From Fibrobacter sp. UWR2 (GTDB lineage: Bacteria; Fibrobacterota; Fibrobacteria; Fibrobacterales; Fibrobacteraceae): a stretch of DNA of 64,000 bases. Below are positions 63,373 through 64,000 of this stretch, piece by piece. The notes below the pieces were generated by a model. That model did not search any database. It was not told the origin of the DNA and was given only the letters and a program-made list of their open reading frames with translations. The stretch spans positions 620,001 to 684,000 of the forward strand of contig NZ_MWQE01000001.1 of assembly GCF_002210285.1 (NCBI RefSeq). Direction: 5' to 3'. Within the stretch, counting starts at the first letter, position 1, and each line of letters opens with the position of its first letter. The translations under genes were made by a program, and so were the position numbers.

Positions 63373-64000
63373 AGCGGTTGCAAATATAGAAAATTGAGGA
63401 GCGCGCTTGCCGGAATGTGGAACCAGCCGGGGCGGAATTCCAGTTCGTAGCAGGCCTCGTAAATGGCTTTCGCAAGCACGTAGGGCGCGCAGGCGGTTTC
63501 GAGGGCTGCGGCATCGATGTGGGCGGCTTGCGCGTAGCCTTCGAGAAAAGCGCGTTCGCAGGTGGCGCTGTCGTAGGCTGCGGTGGCGCCTGCATACTGG
63601 AAACTGCGCAACATTCCCGCAATGTCGACTGCGGGGGAACGCATCGCCCTGCGGTACTCGAGACTGCGGGAGGGCTCTCCCTCGAAATCGAGAATCTTGA
63701 ATACCTGAGCATTTTTTTCAGTAGAGGACTGCGCAGAAACCAGCACCTGCCCCAGGTGATAATCCCCGTGGATGCGCTGCGGGGCGAACAGCGTTTCTGT
63801 TGTGCCGTCGAATGATTTTGCCGCAATCTCGCGGAGGCGAGGAAGTTTCTCTGCAACGCTTGCTAAAAGCGCGCTCGTCTCGTTGCCTGCGGGAGTTCCG
63901 GCGCCTATTGCATTATGCAGGAGCCGTTCCAGTTTGTCGAACGGGATGTCGGGGGCTTGCGGCTGCGTTCCTGTAAGGCCTTTCAATGCGCAGTGCATTT
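63369..64000 (-). CDS. Maltokinase-like protein, C-terminal part
   Basis: The gene enters from the right edge; about 210 codons are visible. [34 protein letters not shown] and [20 protein letters not shown] match the C-terminal part of maltokinase (Pep2/Mak1), alone or fused to trehalose synthase. The ending [20 protein letters not shown] is typical. This enzyme phosphorylates maltose to maltose 1-phosphate in the GlgE glycogen route. The true start is outside the window. Confidence 0.8.

Overview
The window looks like chromosomal DNA of a Fibrobacter species (phylum Fibrobacterota, FCB group). The best evidence is five lipoproteins carrying seven Fibrobacter succinogenes major paralogous (FISUMP) domains, several with poly-serine linkers. 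Supporting evidence is a CBM11-like/GH5 endoglucanase lipoprotein, a CE6-CBM6 acetylxylan-esterase-type enzyme with a C-terminal sorting-like module, and promoters with a TAnnTTTG box like the Bacteroidota -7 element. I saw no rRNA, tRNA, prophage, insertion sequence or CRISPR array.

Layout. 1-2334: end of a ubiD-like decarboxylase gene, a small SRPBCC protein, rpiB and a glycosyltransferase. 2368-8362: a large secreted InlB-repeat protein, then an Mla/MCE-type lipid transport operon (STAS-MlaE, MlaF, MlaD, PqiC-like lipoprotein). 8480-12775: three consecutive FISUMP lipoproteins. 12892-17969: an RlmD/TrmA-type RNA methyltransferase, three orphan lipoproteins and a MetH-like protein that has lost its zinc ligands. 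18027-21614: a metallopeptidase/propeller/outer-membrane protein. 21683-29412: a nine-gene, overlap-coupled type II secretion/type IV pilus-like operon. 29655-34320: GH5 cellulase, a tandem SagB-type oxidoreductase, LrgA/LrgB. 34420-36877: a SulP transporter followed by two tandem 34-residue membrane micro-proteins. 36956-40603: dnaG-sufC-sufD. 40899-44929: FISUMP lipoprotein, MATE transporter, thioesterase, sugar aminotransferase. 45042-51778: rpsT, then mglA-mglB with a DUF2914-like protein and two outer-membrane proteins. 51838-53438: divergent epmB and efp. 53439-53927: a repeat-rich non-coding interval. 53928-57824: FISUMP lipoprotein, CE6 esterase, an orphan TIM-barrel-like protein, a pseudo-receiver. 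57978-64000: thiL, pilB, a UDP-glucuronate decarboxylase, and a maltokinase-like (partial)-cysE-nth operon.

How the parts work together. Much of the window serves the cell envelope and surface: lipid transport between membranes, lipoproteins, pilus/secretion machinery in two places, a polarity/gliding GTPase module next to outer-membrane proteins, and secreted polysaccharide-degrading enzymes. This fits a rumen or gut cellulose degrader that adheres to and moves on plant fibre.

Most noteworthy. (1) Two tandem paralogous 34-residue single-pass membrane proteins at 36494-36877. Each has its own terminator and a duplicated upstream module containing a CRP-like box at the same distance from the -10 element. 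(2) An alternating inverted array of the 12-mer GGGGCRTATAAA at 53653-53863. (3) A consistent TAnnTTTG promoter box lying so close to many start codons that leaderless mRNAs are likely. (4) Small palindromic repeats inserted in frame into lipoprotein signal peptides and inside a large envelope protein. (5) A MetH-like pseudoenzyme.
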